Shown in pieces: positions 34,073-45,941 of a stretch of DNA of 64,000 nucleotides. The stretch is taken from NCBI GenBank assembly GCA_002914845.1, contig JXTC01000083.1, forward strand, positions 413,475 through 477,474, in the 5' to 3' direction. Made by a program: the position numbers and the translations under genes. The DNA comes from Trema orientale. Its lineage: Eukaryota; Streptophyta; Magnoliopsida; Rosales; Cannabaceae. Every line of letters starts with the position of its first letter. Position 1 is the stretch's first letter. The notes under the pieces are model-generated. The model was given only the letters and a program-made list of their open reading frames with translations. It was not told where the DNA came from and ran no database searches.

Positions 34073-36818
34073 CTATGGACCGCTTAGGTTCTCTGAAGCA
34101 TATTCGACAACTTCTTCGATGCGTACACGAAGTTCCTCGTATACTTGTATGGAGTTTGCCATGAACTTCTCCATGGCCACAAATATCTGCTTCAAACCCG
34201 ATTGTAAATTACTACACCTAGTAAATTCACTGTGGTTAAGAACAAAGCTGGTCCCCTTCTGTCCAGCAAATAGCAGCACATTTTTTTCTCGACCCTGAAT
34301 CACCTTTAGCATCTTTTGCTCCTCCCTCTCCAACATTTTCAATTTTCTTTCGATTCCTTTGTCTGCAATTACCATTTTCTGTAAATCTACATTGTGCTCT
34401 TTCAATTGCAAATCAACGCAGGCAAGAAATGCCTGAATGGCTCCAATTACTTCCTTCTCTGAGAGCCTATCCAAGGCTTGAGACCAGTGATTACAGATCA
34501 CAAAAATGGTGGGGGCTCCAAGCCTACCGGGGGAGAAGGGAACCAAACCATCAGGTGTTTCTTCAGGCTCATACAAAAGACATCTCATAAGCCAACCATT
34601 CAAGGTTTTTATATAGTCCTTTTGAGCGAAAATCCAATTAGAGAAGCTTACGTTCCAGGTTTGAAGCTCTAGCTTGAGTTGTATGGCTGCTTCAAGATCG
34701 GCACCATTCAGCCTTTCATTAGATGTGATGGCATAGGTGTCTAGACTTTTGGCTTCTGCAATTGCTTGGTACTGGCGCTTGTGACATTCTAGCATGGCTT
34801 TCCACATTGGCAGTAGTCTAGGACATTAAAATGATTTAAGTTAGCCACAGCACACCACGGCATGAAGTTAAACTAAAACATAACTTCACTTTAAGAATGG
34901 TTGAGACTAGTCTTTTTTTTAACTCGTACTTTTTTTCCCTTTCCTTCCCTGATCAAGGTCTTTACCATTCTAGGCAGAAAGTTCACTTTTCATACTTTGA
35001 AGTAGTTTACATGTGGCAACAGGGGAAAAGTTTTTGAAAAACTAGCAAAAACAATCTTTGAGTCCCGTTCTTTCAAAGAAACAACCATCACTAAGGAAAA
35101 CGATTTCATTTTTCCTATTGGCATTGTCACTAGACAGCACAAGTAAGTAGGTCAAAGAAAATTCAAGACATGTCAATACGCCGGATTGAAAAGAGCGTTT
35201 AAAGGCTAGCCATCCAACTAATATAGTCTTTAAAACCTTTAACACGAAACCATATGACCATAATAAACTACTCTCCAACGAATTACGTCTAAACGCTCAA
35301 ATTCAAAGCAACACTAACCTGTATAGACCTAAAATTCGAACATTAAAACGAAGAAAAAGAAAATGTAAGTCACGCCAAATAGGAAGTAAGCACAAAAATC
35401 ACACATACCTATTGTTCAATTCCTTGATCTGAGGCCATAATTCTTCATCCCTCAACTTATTTATTGCCAGCGATATCCTGTCAACAATCTGAAACGCAAT
35501 CTTCAGTTTAGTTGTTAAGTCTCTCAGTAACGCCCGAGTCGAATTAGCTCTCTGTGCTTTACTGGCACTGCCCTCCCTATCCAACATTTTCAGCTGTTGA
35601 AACTTCCTCTGATAAATTGTTCGCATTTTTTCCTCGGCCTACACAAGAAAGAATGTAAAAAGACCATTTTGACTTTTCGCAATAATTTTAAAATATATTA
35701 ATAATAATGACGGACAAAAATCAGAAAAGAATACCACATACCTTAACCTCAAGATAAAGTTTCTTCTCCCACAATAGGAGCTGCTTTAGAGTCGAAGTCA
35801 GATTTGGTGAACTGACCACCCCAACATCTTCCTCCAAAACCAACCGAAAAGAATCTAATAAAGTTTGACCAAACACCCATTAGAAAAAAATTCAAACACG
35901 TTGACCTCGACAAATAAAAGCCCAGTACAGAAAAATAGGCAAAAATGTACCTCGATTATTAAGAGGTATCCTCGGACGAGAGTAGAGTAACTTCAAGACT
36001 TCATAGCCCGACTCCGAAGCTTGAACGAACTGAACCCGAATCTCGTTCATGGCTTCCGGGTCAACGCTGACTGTACCGTTTGGAGCCGTCGAAGCAGCCG
36101 AGTCGTTCTCCTCCTTCGCTTCACCATTCTTCTCCGCCACTCGAGCCTCGTGCGTCGCCGCACCAACATTCTCCGCCTTCTCGCTCGGCTTGCTCCGCTC
36201 TTCGCCCGCAACTCTCTTCGCATTTGCGCCAGATTTCGCGTCTCCCTCGGATTTAGCCTTGCTCTCCGCGGCTTCCCGCTCCGAATTCGAGACGTACAGC
36301 CGCTCGTACTTCTCGAAATTCTCGAACAAGTTCAAGAAATCCCAAGCCGAGCCGAGCGAAGCCGGCGGCGGAGACGGAGGCGGCTTGGAGCTCGAGAAAT
36401 TGAAGCCGTGATGGGGGATTAGGCCTTGGGTTTCGTCTTCGTGGAGGTAATTAGGCCGAATTCGGGTCAAAGCGTCGAAATCCTTGTCGCGATTATCGGA
36501 GTCCTCGCCCTCGGAATCGGAAGTGAATCGGAGGTGCGACTCTGAGTTGGAGCCCGAGTTGGATTTATGACCAGGTGAAGTAGCCGCCGGCGGAGGAGGA
36601 GGAGGCTTTAGAGGGTCGCCGTCGTTGACTCGGCGGTTGACATTGCGGCCGAAGAAACGGTGGAAGGTGGGACCCAGCGGCTTGAGGGACTCGAGATAAG
36701 CGGCGTGGGCCTCGGCCAAGGCGTGGCTCTGGCGGAGAGCTTCGTCCAGGTATTTGCAACGGTCACGGCATAAAGCCACGGCGGGGAGGTCGTCGAGCCT
36801 GGAGTTGGCGCACCCCAT
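34073..36818 (-). CDS. DUF630/DUF632 protein (NRG2/APSR1-like)
   Basis: Plant-specific protein with an N-terminal DUF630 and a C-terminal DUF632. Relatives include the Arabidopsis nitrate regulator NRG2 and APSR1, so a nutrient-signalling role is possible but only by analogy. Four exons on the minus strand (35951-36818, 35742-35854, 35409-35638, 34073-34817) splice in phase to 651 residues. MGCANSRLDDLPAVALCRDR at the N-terminus carries the family's myristoylation motif. Residues 70-125 are Pro/Ser-rich with an acidic DSEGEDSDNRDKD patch, and about 170-255 is a charged Ala/Glu/Lys region. DUF632 begins near LKLLYSRPRIPL (about 277) and includes LLLWEKKLYLEVK, MWKAMLECHKRQYQ, and WNVSFSNWI with LYEPEETPDGLVPFSP. 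It ends in a charged helical tail, YASENLSGP. No defects seen. Exon 1 is GC-rich relative to its surroundings, which produces long antisense ORFs. Confidence 0.93.
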
Positions 36819-39800
36819 GACTGAGAGAGAGACTGTGAAATGAAGTGGCGAAGTTTGAACCCAAATCTTGTGTTACAGTTTCCAAAACGCCGTCGTTTTC
36901 ACTACTTCTTAGCTCTGATTTTGAAAATTAGGGAGGAGAGACTGGAGGAGCTAAGCTAAGCTAAGCTAAGCTAGCCAGGTAGATTGGTAATGGCCTGAGG
37001 TTCTATGATTTAAATTTATTAATGGCTTATTTATGGTTTGTGTTCGGGAATGTGAAGGACCACTACTCTTATATTTGGTTTGGAAAAATTTGAAGAATGG
37101 AAACTCTGGCGGCATAGTTTTAATAGTTTTAGTGTATAGTGTACTGTATGCTAAAACATCATCACATAACGTCTCAAATTTCTGGTGTTCGGGATTTTTG
37201 CAATGGTGGGCCTCCTTTTAGTCTTTATTACACATGGAGCGTGTTTTTGGTTTTCTTCAGTTGTTGGGCGTTCTGCATTATTTGCAATTGTGCCACTACT
37301 ATATTCTGAAATTTGTATTGTTACTTGGGGGAGTTGGGACTCAACAGAGACAGAGACGGAAAAGAAAAACTGACAAAATAAAAGGCCATTGATTGATAAT
37401 TTTATTGTGAATTTGACAATAAGAAAAAGTGTGTGATATTAGTTTCAATACTATCATAATAATACTAATAATCATAAGTACTCATAACAAAAAAGCAAAA
37501 ATGGGATTATATTCAAATGAATGATAATGCTTAAAAAGCATCCCATTATGTTTTTGTCTTCTAGACAAGATTAACCGTTGTGAGAAGAGAAGGTAAATAT
37601 ATCAATTAATATAGACCCAACTTCAATAATTTGAAAAGAACACTACATTTAGGCCAACAAAGAGATAAATGTCTAAGGTAGAATAGGAAAGTGGACACTA
37701 TCTAAAAAGAAGATCCCGGTGGAATTCCAACTCGGTAAAATTTGGCTTCTCTGGATTGCTTTTGAGGTGGAGAGCATACAAATAGTAAAGTACCATACTA
37801 AGGAGTGGTACATTTCTTATCTTATACTTCTTTATCCTAACTCCTAGAAGAGGCAGTCTTTCTATATGTTTTCCGTATAAATTTATATACGTGGTAAAGA
37901 ACTCACTTTAATTATTACTATGATTGTAATAACAATCCACGAGCACTGGCAGCGCACTGAAAGGTCCCCCAACAATCTCTTTAAAAATCATGCATATTGT
38001 TGGGAAGTGAATTCATTATGATCTTCACCTTCTTTTTTTAACCACCCAGTCAGTGAAAATCCATAACGTGCATGGAAGTGCTGATGAATGATTTTTGTTA
38101 CTGATATTTGAAAATGACTTTTTAGCTAACTTTGAATTTGGTTCTTCTTTATTGGGTTTGAGTGGGGCAACTAAGTGGAGCCCAAAACGTGTCCTTACAA
38201 AGCCTTACTTTGCACGGCCCGTGTTCCTTTTCAGCGTGTTGTTGACGAATCTCTGTCGGCCTCGTGGGCCGTGGCTTGGAGCTCAAGAACAAGACAATTT
38301 TACGCTTGCTAAAGCTATATATTTCTTTTGTCTCAGTTCGGATGTGATTTTGAAACTTTGCTAGTGTAATCCTTTTGTAATTGATTAGTGCGTTGAAGTT
38401 CAATTTTTTTTAATTTTATTTATTCATGCCAATTGCCAAACAAAGAATCTTGACTTGACCCCAAAAGTAACTCGCTAAAAATGTACACATTACAAATCAA
38501 AACCAACGATCTAATTACAGTGTACCCTCTGCTCAGAAAAAAAAAATTAGTGTACCCAAATATCAAACTCGATTTCTGAAATAAACATGATCTCCCAAAA
38601 TGAGAGTAAAAAAAATCCTAAAACTGTTCTTTTTGGGGGAAGGGGGCGAAGTTCATAAGCCTCATATTACTTTTTTTCGGAATTAAAAAAAAAAAAAATA
38701 TTCAAATGTTACCTTTTGATGTAGTGTAGGTGTGAATTGTAATTTTAACTATCGCATGAAATTTATTGTTTCAGCTTTTTATCCACGTATATATTTTGTG
38801 CTGACGGCTGAACCATCGGCTATGGGGATATATGTCAATTGCCGTGATTGAAAATTGTTCTCTAGCTTGAGGGGAAGGCCCAAATTAAACAAAACCCAAT
38901 TCACGATTCGTTGTGGCGTAGACCATGATGGCCAAATTGAAACCCTAAAATTCTCATAGACGCTTAACTATTTGTCAAATAATTTGCGTGACTTTTTGGA
39001 AGAAAACAAAGTTTTCTGACCTATAGTTTTAAATTGCTAAACCTGTACTTCTATTCCAAATAGTAGTAATAACGGTCTAATAATCATATCGGAGATCAAT
39101 CAAATTTTAGATTATTAGAGGTATAAAATCTCCGGTTGACCATGAAAGGCAATCACGGCCCAACCCACAGAGTGAAGTGGAGGATCAGTTTGATATTATT
39201 GTGCTATGTTGCCGCTCTGTTATAGTCGTGTTGTGAATAAAAAGCGTCTGTGGAAAAAAATATCTAAGCGTCTAGTAAATTCAATTTATAAAAACTATTA
39301 CGTTGTTAAAATCAATATCTAGTATTTGATAAATTATAGATTGTGTGTGTTGTAAAATCATATTTTAGATAATTTGTATTATGACAACAAAATTAGTTTG
39401 AAAAGCAACATTTACGCAACATCTTAAATTCTGCTAAAAATAGTGATGCAACTTTTAAAATCTGCGGATTAAAAATAATAACTTACCAAAATGTTTTCTC
39501 CTCTCCATTTTTTCTCTGATCATTTTTAACAAATTAAAGCAGAATCTAAAAACAATACCAATAATGCAATGCGTTTCGCTGTTTGAGCCCTTGCCAAACC
39601 CTTTAAAATGTACCGTATTTAACTTACTTACTTGGAGTTTTGAATGGTTCTTTCTATATTTTTACAATTGTCAAGTTTTAATAAATTTTCATATATATTT
39701 GAATTAATTTGTGATGCTTTATACTTTTACTTTTTTTGTCTATATTTTTTTCTTACCTTTTAGAGACAAATGCATCAACTAATTATTTTTTTACTAATTT

Positions 39801-40649
39801 TGTACTTTTTTATTTTAGAAAAATACTTTTTGCACACAGTAACAAACAATGTTTTTTATTTATGAAATTTAACAATAACGGATCAGAACATCTAAAAAAA
39901 GTTTTAATAAATTGGGTTGCTGATGCTTTTCAGACAGAAAACCCACTCCATTCCATAATTCTTAATTCTGTACGGTTAAAAAAAGTCATTTAACGGCATA
40001 TTGGAGAACCACCTTTGGTTCACGTATAGTATGATTATTTGGATAGCTTTTAAAATCGCGTGGAATATGCGTTTCATCCAAGTCATATTTTATGATTTTT
40101 TTTAAATGACATCTTTTAATATAATAAAACATAAGAAATGGGACGATTAGTGTGACAGTTCTCATTAGATGTGACCATATAAGCATCTAAACTGCTAGCG
40201 GGTTTGTTTGCTAAAATTCATTTTGACATGTCTTATTCTATCAAACAATAGAGTGTGTCACCATAGTCCCACTAAACAGAGTACATAAATAATTTATATA
40301 GCCACCTCATTTCATCTTCCAGTCACCCATTTACACATGAAATGCATTGGGAAACTTTATGCAGCATAAACAACATTATTTTTATAGTGATTTATATGTG
40401 TATATATGTGTACTATTATGTAGACGTACACCTGTAAAATTGAAAAAAAAAAAAAAAAAAAAGACCTAAAAAGTGAAAAGTGTTTACAAATATGTGCGAA
40501 ACTTTATTAAAATATATATATATATATGAAACTGAAAATTAATTGGCCATGTCGCTAGCAGCTGGCTAACAAAAGCCATAGTTCAATCATTTGAATCCGT
40601 TTGTTAATATCTAAAGCTCCCAACATCGACTCTATCTAAGAACTTACAC
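36819..40649. other. Long gene-poor intergenic region
   Basis: The first 150 bases are the DUF632 promoter and leader, with a (GCTAA)n microsatellite at 36950-36973. A telomere-box-like AAACCCTAAA occurs near 38941. Short ORFs (37033-37373, 38095-38403, 39736-39993, 39986-40186) lack domains and conserved motifs. I see no transposon ends with clear duplications. Confidence 0.5.
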
Positions 40650-40781
40650 TTAACTTAAGGGACCACCATTCGCTGGTAGCAGCCTTGAGCTAGTTTCGGC
40701 TGTCAATGGCGGTGAAGAATCCAACATCCCAGAACACTTGTTCAGCATGGACATAGCAGATTCAATGATAGGAAAGCTTTG
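40650..40781 (-). other. Short coding-like fragment of unknown origin
   Basis: A 43-codon open stretch ending in TAA on the minus strand. It reads QSFPIIESAMSMLNKCSG followed by MLDSSPPLTAETSSRLLP and ends ANGGPLS. Its composition is protein-like and less AT-rich than the flanks. Stops lie just upstream, no ATG opens it, and I do not recognise the family. It could be a last exon, a gene remnant or chance. Confidence 0.3.
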
Positions 40782-42154
40782 TTATGAAACTCTTTTATTA
40801 GTTCCACACCTAGACTCCATTATATGTCTAGAGCATAAGTTATGATGAAAAAATTATTGGAACTAAATAATTGTGTTAAATGACATAGTTCAATTATTTG
40901 TATACATATCTGACAAACCACGTGCTGTATTCTTCTAATTAACGTGCAATTTTAATCTAACTAATGTCTTGGGCCATCCACTACGTACTGACGCGATTAG
41001 CCCCTTTTTTTTTTTTTTTTTTTCCTTTTATGGTTGTTATTATTATTATTATTTTTTGGGGGTTCATCGCATTACTATGAGAAACGTTCAGGTGCATCGG
41101 AACTTTGCTTGTGTATATAATTTAATTTGAAACTTTTTGTTTGTCTTTTGGCTTTCTCAAGGCGAAAACATTCCTTTTGTTTACACACATTCAAGAGGCT
41201 GGCAAATATATTACTAATTTAAATAAATTTGTATAAATTAAAATAATAAATTATATTAGTTACCATATATACTTTTATGTTTTTTTTAGTGGAATACATA
41301 CCTTATATTTTACTTTACAGGTTTAAAGGCTAATTAAGAAAGATGTAACTAAACCAATGCAAGGATTAAGCAGATATATGTTAATCTCTCAAACCTTTCA
41401 TTGTTAATGTGTTTAACATGGCCACGCGTCAACTTCTGATGTTACATATCCAAGTTGTTGAATTCCCTACCCATTACAAAAACGAAATTCTTTCATCTTT
41501 GTTACCAACAATCCAATAATACTTTTTCGGGGAAAAAAAAAGTAAAGAAAAATTATTTGCCCATTTTGCAAGTTACACCTGGCATGCATTGATGATTAAT
41601 GCACATGAAGATTTATTCTGCCCTTTTTATTTTTTTTTTTTCAAATGCACTATAACTTAAAAAAGATTTCTTGCCTTGTTTAAATAGTCAATAATCTCTC
41701 AAAATGAAAATTTATATATATGTCATATACATAATTATGGTAAGATCCATCGAGTAATCACAAAGACAGCAATGATTACTGGCATCATTTGATGCCAAAA
41801 TCCCGCATTTCCCGCATTTTGCTACAAAATCCTCTGCACGAGACCGTTACTCTTAATCAAACTCAAAACAATAATTGAGAAGTAATTAAATGAAAAACAA
41901 GTCATATTTCTGCGTAAAGAAATCCAGTTAGTTAGTTTGCATAATTGTATCAAATCTTCCAAGACCATCAATTTACAGATCCAAAACTCACCCACTGTAC
42001 AAACCCTCAATCTCTATTCAAATTTTTACCTTTTTTTTTCTGATTTAAAAAAAAAAAAAAACAAATCATAACATCTCTAACTTTTGTGTTTAGATAATAG
42101 AAATCAACATCTTCATTTTCTTTTTCTTTTTCTTTTTTTTTTTTCTTTTCATCT
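40782..42154. other. Intergenic, 3' flank of divergent DUF241 gene
   Basis: AT-rich, with poly(T) tracts at 41007-41023, 41631-41641 and 42131-42143 and a (TTA)n run near 41036-41054. No gene is supported. Confidence 0.5.
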
Positions 42155-43060
42155 CTACTGTGTGAGAGCGTTGAGTAAAGAAACTCTGGTGTTAATCAAA
42201 CTCCTGAAAATCCTTTGACCGCCACTCTCAATCCCGCCAATGCAAATTTCCAACTCCTGCATTTTCTTCGAAGCGCTTCTGATCTCTTCATCGCTCTTCT
42301 TCCTCAAACCCAACAGACACTCTGCTCCAATCTCTCCGAACTCCTCAATGCCTTCCTCAGCCACCTTCGCCTTCTTCCTCAGCCTACTCAACCCCACATT
42401 CCACGTCGATCTTTTGGACCCAAACGGCGTCGCTATTCCGTTAAAAAGCGCCAAAGAGACCGTCACCGTTACCTCCACCACGTCCCCTATGGCGTCGGCA
42501 AGTTCGGCGTCGCCAACGCGGACTAACGGCGGAGCCGAACGCCCCTTGATGCATCGGACGGCCGAGATTAGCTTTCGCATCTCTTTGGCCATTCTCTTTC
42601 GGGATTTCACGTAGAGAGAAATCTTTGACTCGTCTCTCTTCCTCAGAGCCACTTGCGCCGCCGACTGCTCCTCCTTGAGCGCCAGCATCGAGGTCTGGAA
42701 GATCCCGTACACGTCGACGAAGCGGAGGAAGTCTTCTAGAAGATTCTCGGCGGCGGAGTGGGGCTGGCGGCGGAGGGACTCCTGGGTCTGAGGGAGCTGG
42801 AGGATGTCGTCGAGGCAGTCGTGGACGTCCTTGAGTCGGGTCAACCCGTCGGCGAGCCAGGCGGAGGTCCGGGAATCCGGTTGGGTGGCCCAGCAGTGGA
42901 GCTCGGCGACGCCGTCCCTGAGCTGGGAAATCAACGGGTGAGATCTGCATGGAAGACTGATGGATCGGGTGTGGTGAGATATCGGCGGTTTTGATGGATT
43001 GTTGTTACGGCTTGGGATTTTGTTTGGAAATGAGAGAGATCGCCTGAAAACGCCTACCAT
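42155..43060 (-). CDS. DUF241 family protein, divergent non-cluster member
   Basis: Intronless 301-residue ORF of PF03087. The basic N-terminus contains HHTRSISLPCRSHPLISQL near residues 29-48, matching the RSNSLPSRSHP region of the tandem copies. LTRLKDVHDCLDDILQLPQTQ (about 74-94) and DFLRFVDVYGIFQTSMLALK follow. The C-terminus RSLINTRVSLLNALTQ is diagnostic. It is GC-richer and more diverged than the cluster genes at 14.8-21.8 kb, with Trp residues and ATPFGSKRSTWNVG in the centre, so it belongs to another DUF241 clade rather than the recent tandem expansion. The ATG is preceded almost immediately by a 19-bp tandem repeat in the leader. No defects. Function unknown. Confidence 0.92.
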   Translation of the reverse strand: MVGVFRRSLSFPNKIPSRNNNPSKPPISHHTRSISLPCRSHPLISQLRDGVAELHCWATQPDSRTSAWLADGLTRLKDVHDCLDDILQLPQTQESLRRQPHSAAENLLEDFLRFVDVYGIFQTSMLALKEEQSAAQVALRKRDESKISLYVKSRKRMAKEMRKLISAVRCIKGRSAPPLVRVGDAELADAIGDVVEVTVTVSLALFNGIATPFGSKRSTWNVGLSRLRKKAKVAEEGIEEFGEIGAECLLGLRKKSDEEIRSASKKMQELEICIGGIESGGQRIFRSLINTRVSLLNALTQ

Positions 43061-43061
43061 T

Positions 43062-43108
43062 GTGTCGTTTTCTCTTTTTTGTGTCGTTTTCTCTTTTTTG
43101 TGTCGTTT
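43062..43108 (+). repeat. 19-bp tandem repeat in DUF241 leader
   Basis: GTGTCGTTTTCTCTTTTTT occurs at 43062-43080 and 43081-43099, then a partial GTGTCGTTT at 43100-43108. In the transcript of the minus-strand gene this is an A-rich purine leader with ACGACAC repeats, one base from the start codon. Confidence 0.9.
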
Positions 43109-45334
43109 GTATGTTTCTTTCTTTCTTTCCTTTTTTTTTTTTTTTGGTTTTCCCTTTTGTTTTGGAATTGTTGTGTTGTGAGTATTGTGTAGAAGGAGGA
43201 GAGAAGTATATAAAGGGTGGAGAGTTGGAGTGGCTAAATGAAGAGAGGGCGGCGCACGAGGGAGTTTGGGAGGTTTGATCCGCGAATATGTCCAGCTGTC
43301 AGGTAATCATGTGGGCTGGAGAAGCCACGTAAAATTTTGGGTGAAAGTCGATGCAAGTTATGGTTTTGCGTAATTGGTGAAGTGGGGGACACCACGTGAT
43401 TTTGACAACTGGCAATCGCAGACTCTGTGGGAGTGCTGGGACTTTGCTTGCGCCCGACTTACTATTCTCCTCTTACGAGTTACGACTCACGACTCACGAG
43501 TCACGACACCGTGGCTCTTTGACCTTTTACACTCTCTTATATCTGACTCAAGACGCGTCAAACCCGTGATTATTGTTATTATTATTATTTTTTTTTAATT
43601 ATTATTATTATCATCATCATCATTTTTTTCAGGCTGGAATACGTGAAATTATAAAAACAAATTCAACTCAGTATTTCTGCGATAACTTTCTTTTGAAATA
43701 AATGACGAATTTATCATGGATGCAGGTAAGACATGATACTACTCGTAAGTCTCGTATGATTTTTTGAAAATTTGGCTAAAAGTATCTAATCAAAGAAGAG
43801 TAAATTTTACATAATATTGTGAAGTTTTGAGTGATTAGTATGATTCAGTGCTGTTATGCATATATTTCTGAACTAATGAAATAACTGCTAAAATTTGGTC
43901 TTACAAAGGCATAATGCAAGATAACTGATTAGACATCGATCGAACACTGCTGTAAGACAATTTGAACATATTTTACCTCATCAATTTATATTTTAAAAAA
44001 AAAAATAAGAGACTGTTCTACGTGCATCATTATCAACAATATGCTGCGCGTAAATTTTTCTTAATCCAATTCATATATTTAAGAAATTATACATAAATAT
44101 GTTTGTTCTTCTCGCGGGTCGTGGAGTAAAACGAACAATAAAGGACAAGTGACCCTTTTGATTTTTTCACGAGACATTTATTTATGTAAACCTACAACAT
44201 AAATTCATAGAACCGCGTTTTAATTCTTAAAATGCCTCCTTCACAGTCACAGACACAAAAGTTCAGGTGTTAGTGTTAGAAAAAATCCAATTTGCTACAC
44301 ATGCATGCATATATTATATAGTTCGAATTATTTCCTTTCCTATATACCTAACTAATAATAGAACACTACACCTATGAAGTTTTTCACTTTTAATTAGCTG
44401 TCAATAATATGACATGTCTGGAAACTGGAACCAAAACACAGCGCATTGATCTCTGCACTTCATTAATATGGGGATATGTTTTCTCTGTAATTTTTTTTTT
44501 TAATTTGTTAACGCGTACGTGCGGGTTGTGCCAGCGTATTTTCTCTTGGAATTTGCGAATTTCGGTATATGTTGAAGCTCGAGGAAGATCATATATTGGC
44601 GCGCGCGTACAACATTAATGAAGAAGATTATTAATTAGCAGCGTGATAAGAATCTCCAAAATTATATTCGAAATCTCTCTATCAAGTCAAACTAATGATG
44701 CTGAGCACCTGATTTTATGAAATTTACGTACTCGATAAGATTTAATCCTTCTTTTGCGGAGGGGAAAAGTTATACTGCGCAAGTTGCATATATAGAAAAA
44801 AAAGACTGTTTATTGATTAATAGATAATTAATAAGAGACTGAATAAAAGTCATTGGTATCGATTTTCACTGGATATGCTGGACTGACCAGCACCAAAATC
44901 CTTTTCTATATATTTGGTTTTTAAAGTAATTTGAAAGGCCAATTAACAGTGACTGAAAATATATTCAATTAGCTATCCAATTATTTCGATATTTAAAAAA
45001 AAAAATTTAAACTTCAGTTATGTATAGATTGGAGTAGCCTTAGCCTCCACTGGCAATTTGGCAACAGCTTGTATTCGTGAAGAATTGCAAGTGATCCGTC
45101 CTTAAAGGTTCTGTTTTTTTTTTTTTTTTAAGAACAAAAATAAACGAATATTTATATATAGGCATACAGCGCGTGAAGATTTTTTTTTCCCCAGTAAGAT
45201 ATAGGACCTATTTAATCCATATATATATATAATATTCTTAAAAAAACAACTATTTACAAACATCTCCCTTCAATCTTGGCCAAATTGAATGGTCCACCTT
45301 TAGATTCTAAATATTACAAAATCCTCCCTTTGGA
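43109..45334. other. Divergent DUF241 promoter and AT-rich spacer
   Basis: 43109-43280 should hold the core promoter (TATATAAAG at 43207-43215 is not in the right strand sense to be certain). A cluster of short ACGACTCACGA words lies at 43483-43507 and trinucleotide tracts at 43570-43625. No coding region is supported; ORF 44409-44618 has no resemblance to a family. Confidence 0.45.
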
Positions 45335-45440
45335 TTTTTTTTTTTTCCCTTTTTGGACTTTAGGAGATGAGATTTAAATTAGGATCTTCGCATTAAGAAA
45401 GGAAGTGTGGCTAGCACTAAGCTATGTATTTAACCATTAA
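45335..45440 (-). mobile_element. Degenerate tRNA-derived SINE-like sequence
   Basis: Read on the minus strand, TAGCTTAGTGCTAGC resembles an A box. A decayed B box (GATCCTAATTTAAATCTCATC) lies about 40 bases later, and the plus-strand poly(T) at 45339-45352 would be its poly(A) tail. No target duplication was found, so support is limited. Confidence 0.4.
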
Positions 45441-45576
45441 AGAATCTCTCAATTTAATAATTTTTCAAAATTAAAATAGAGAAAAAAAATCTAAAATTCC
45501 CTTAATCAAAAGTAAAATTTAAATTAAATTTGATAAAACAGAAAAAAAATTAAAATAAATTCGAGAAACCAAAAAA

Positions 45577-45629
45577 AAAATGGAAGAAAGAACAATAGAT
45601 ACCAAAATGGAAGAAAGAACAATAGATAC
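45577..45629. repeat. 27-bp tandem duplication
   Basis: AAAATGGAAGAAAGAACAAT plus GATAC recurs at 45577-45602 and 45604-45629 with a period of 27. Non-coding. Confidence 0.9.
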
Positions 45630-45749
45630 TCAAACTTCTCAATTCTTTTTTCCCCATTTTGTGTTTTTTTTTTTTTTAAATCATTCAAGTTTTTTAGGTT
45701 AATTTAGGGTTTTTTTTTTTCCTGTGTGACGGGAGGAGTTTTTATAAAA

Positions 45750-45941
45750 GGATAATGTGTTAGGTATCTCGATATTTATATTAAATTTTGAATATCAACA
45801 CATATGATATATGACTTATCACTATTTAACTGGTATATTAAAACTTACTTAATCACTTTCACCAATGATGACAACTCACATCTCACTTGTATTAGTAATA
45901 AATATTTGGTACAAATTTTGGGATACCTAATATTATTCTTC
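45750..45941. mobile_element. Small MITE with inverted termini
   Basis: The left end GGATAATGTGTTAGGTATC pairs with the reverse complement of the right end, GAAGAATAATATTAGGTATCC; imperfect pairing continues about 40 bases inward. ATAAAA flanks both sides, a possible short duplication, but the region is too AT-rich to be sure. Confidence 0.55.

Noticed and set aside
36021..36422. Plus-strand ORFs of 120-133 codons within exon 1 of the DUF630/DUF632 gene
   Set aside because: Antisense shadows of a GC-rich, Glu/Lys/Ala-coding region; no motif resemblance.
42215..42994. ORFs on both strands over the divergent DUF241 gene (42215-42614, 42441-42950, 42758-42994)
   Set aside because: Out-of-frame or antisense readings; only 42155-43060 (-) has the SLPCRSHP and NTRVSLLN signatures.
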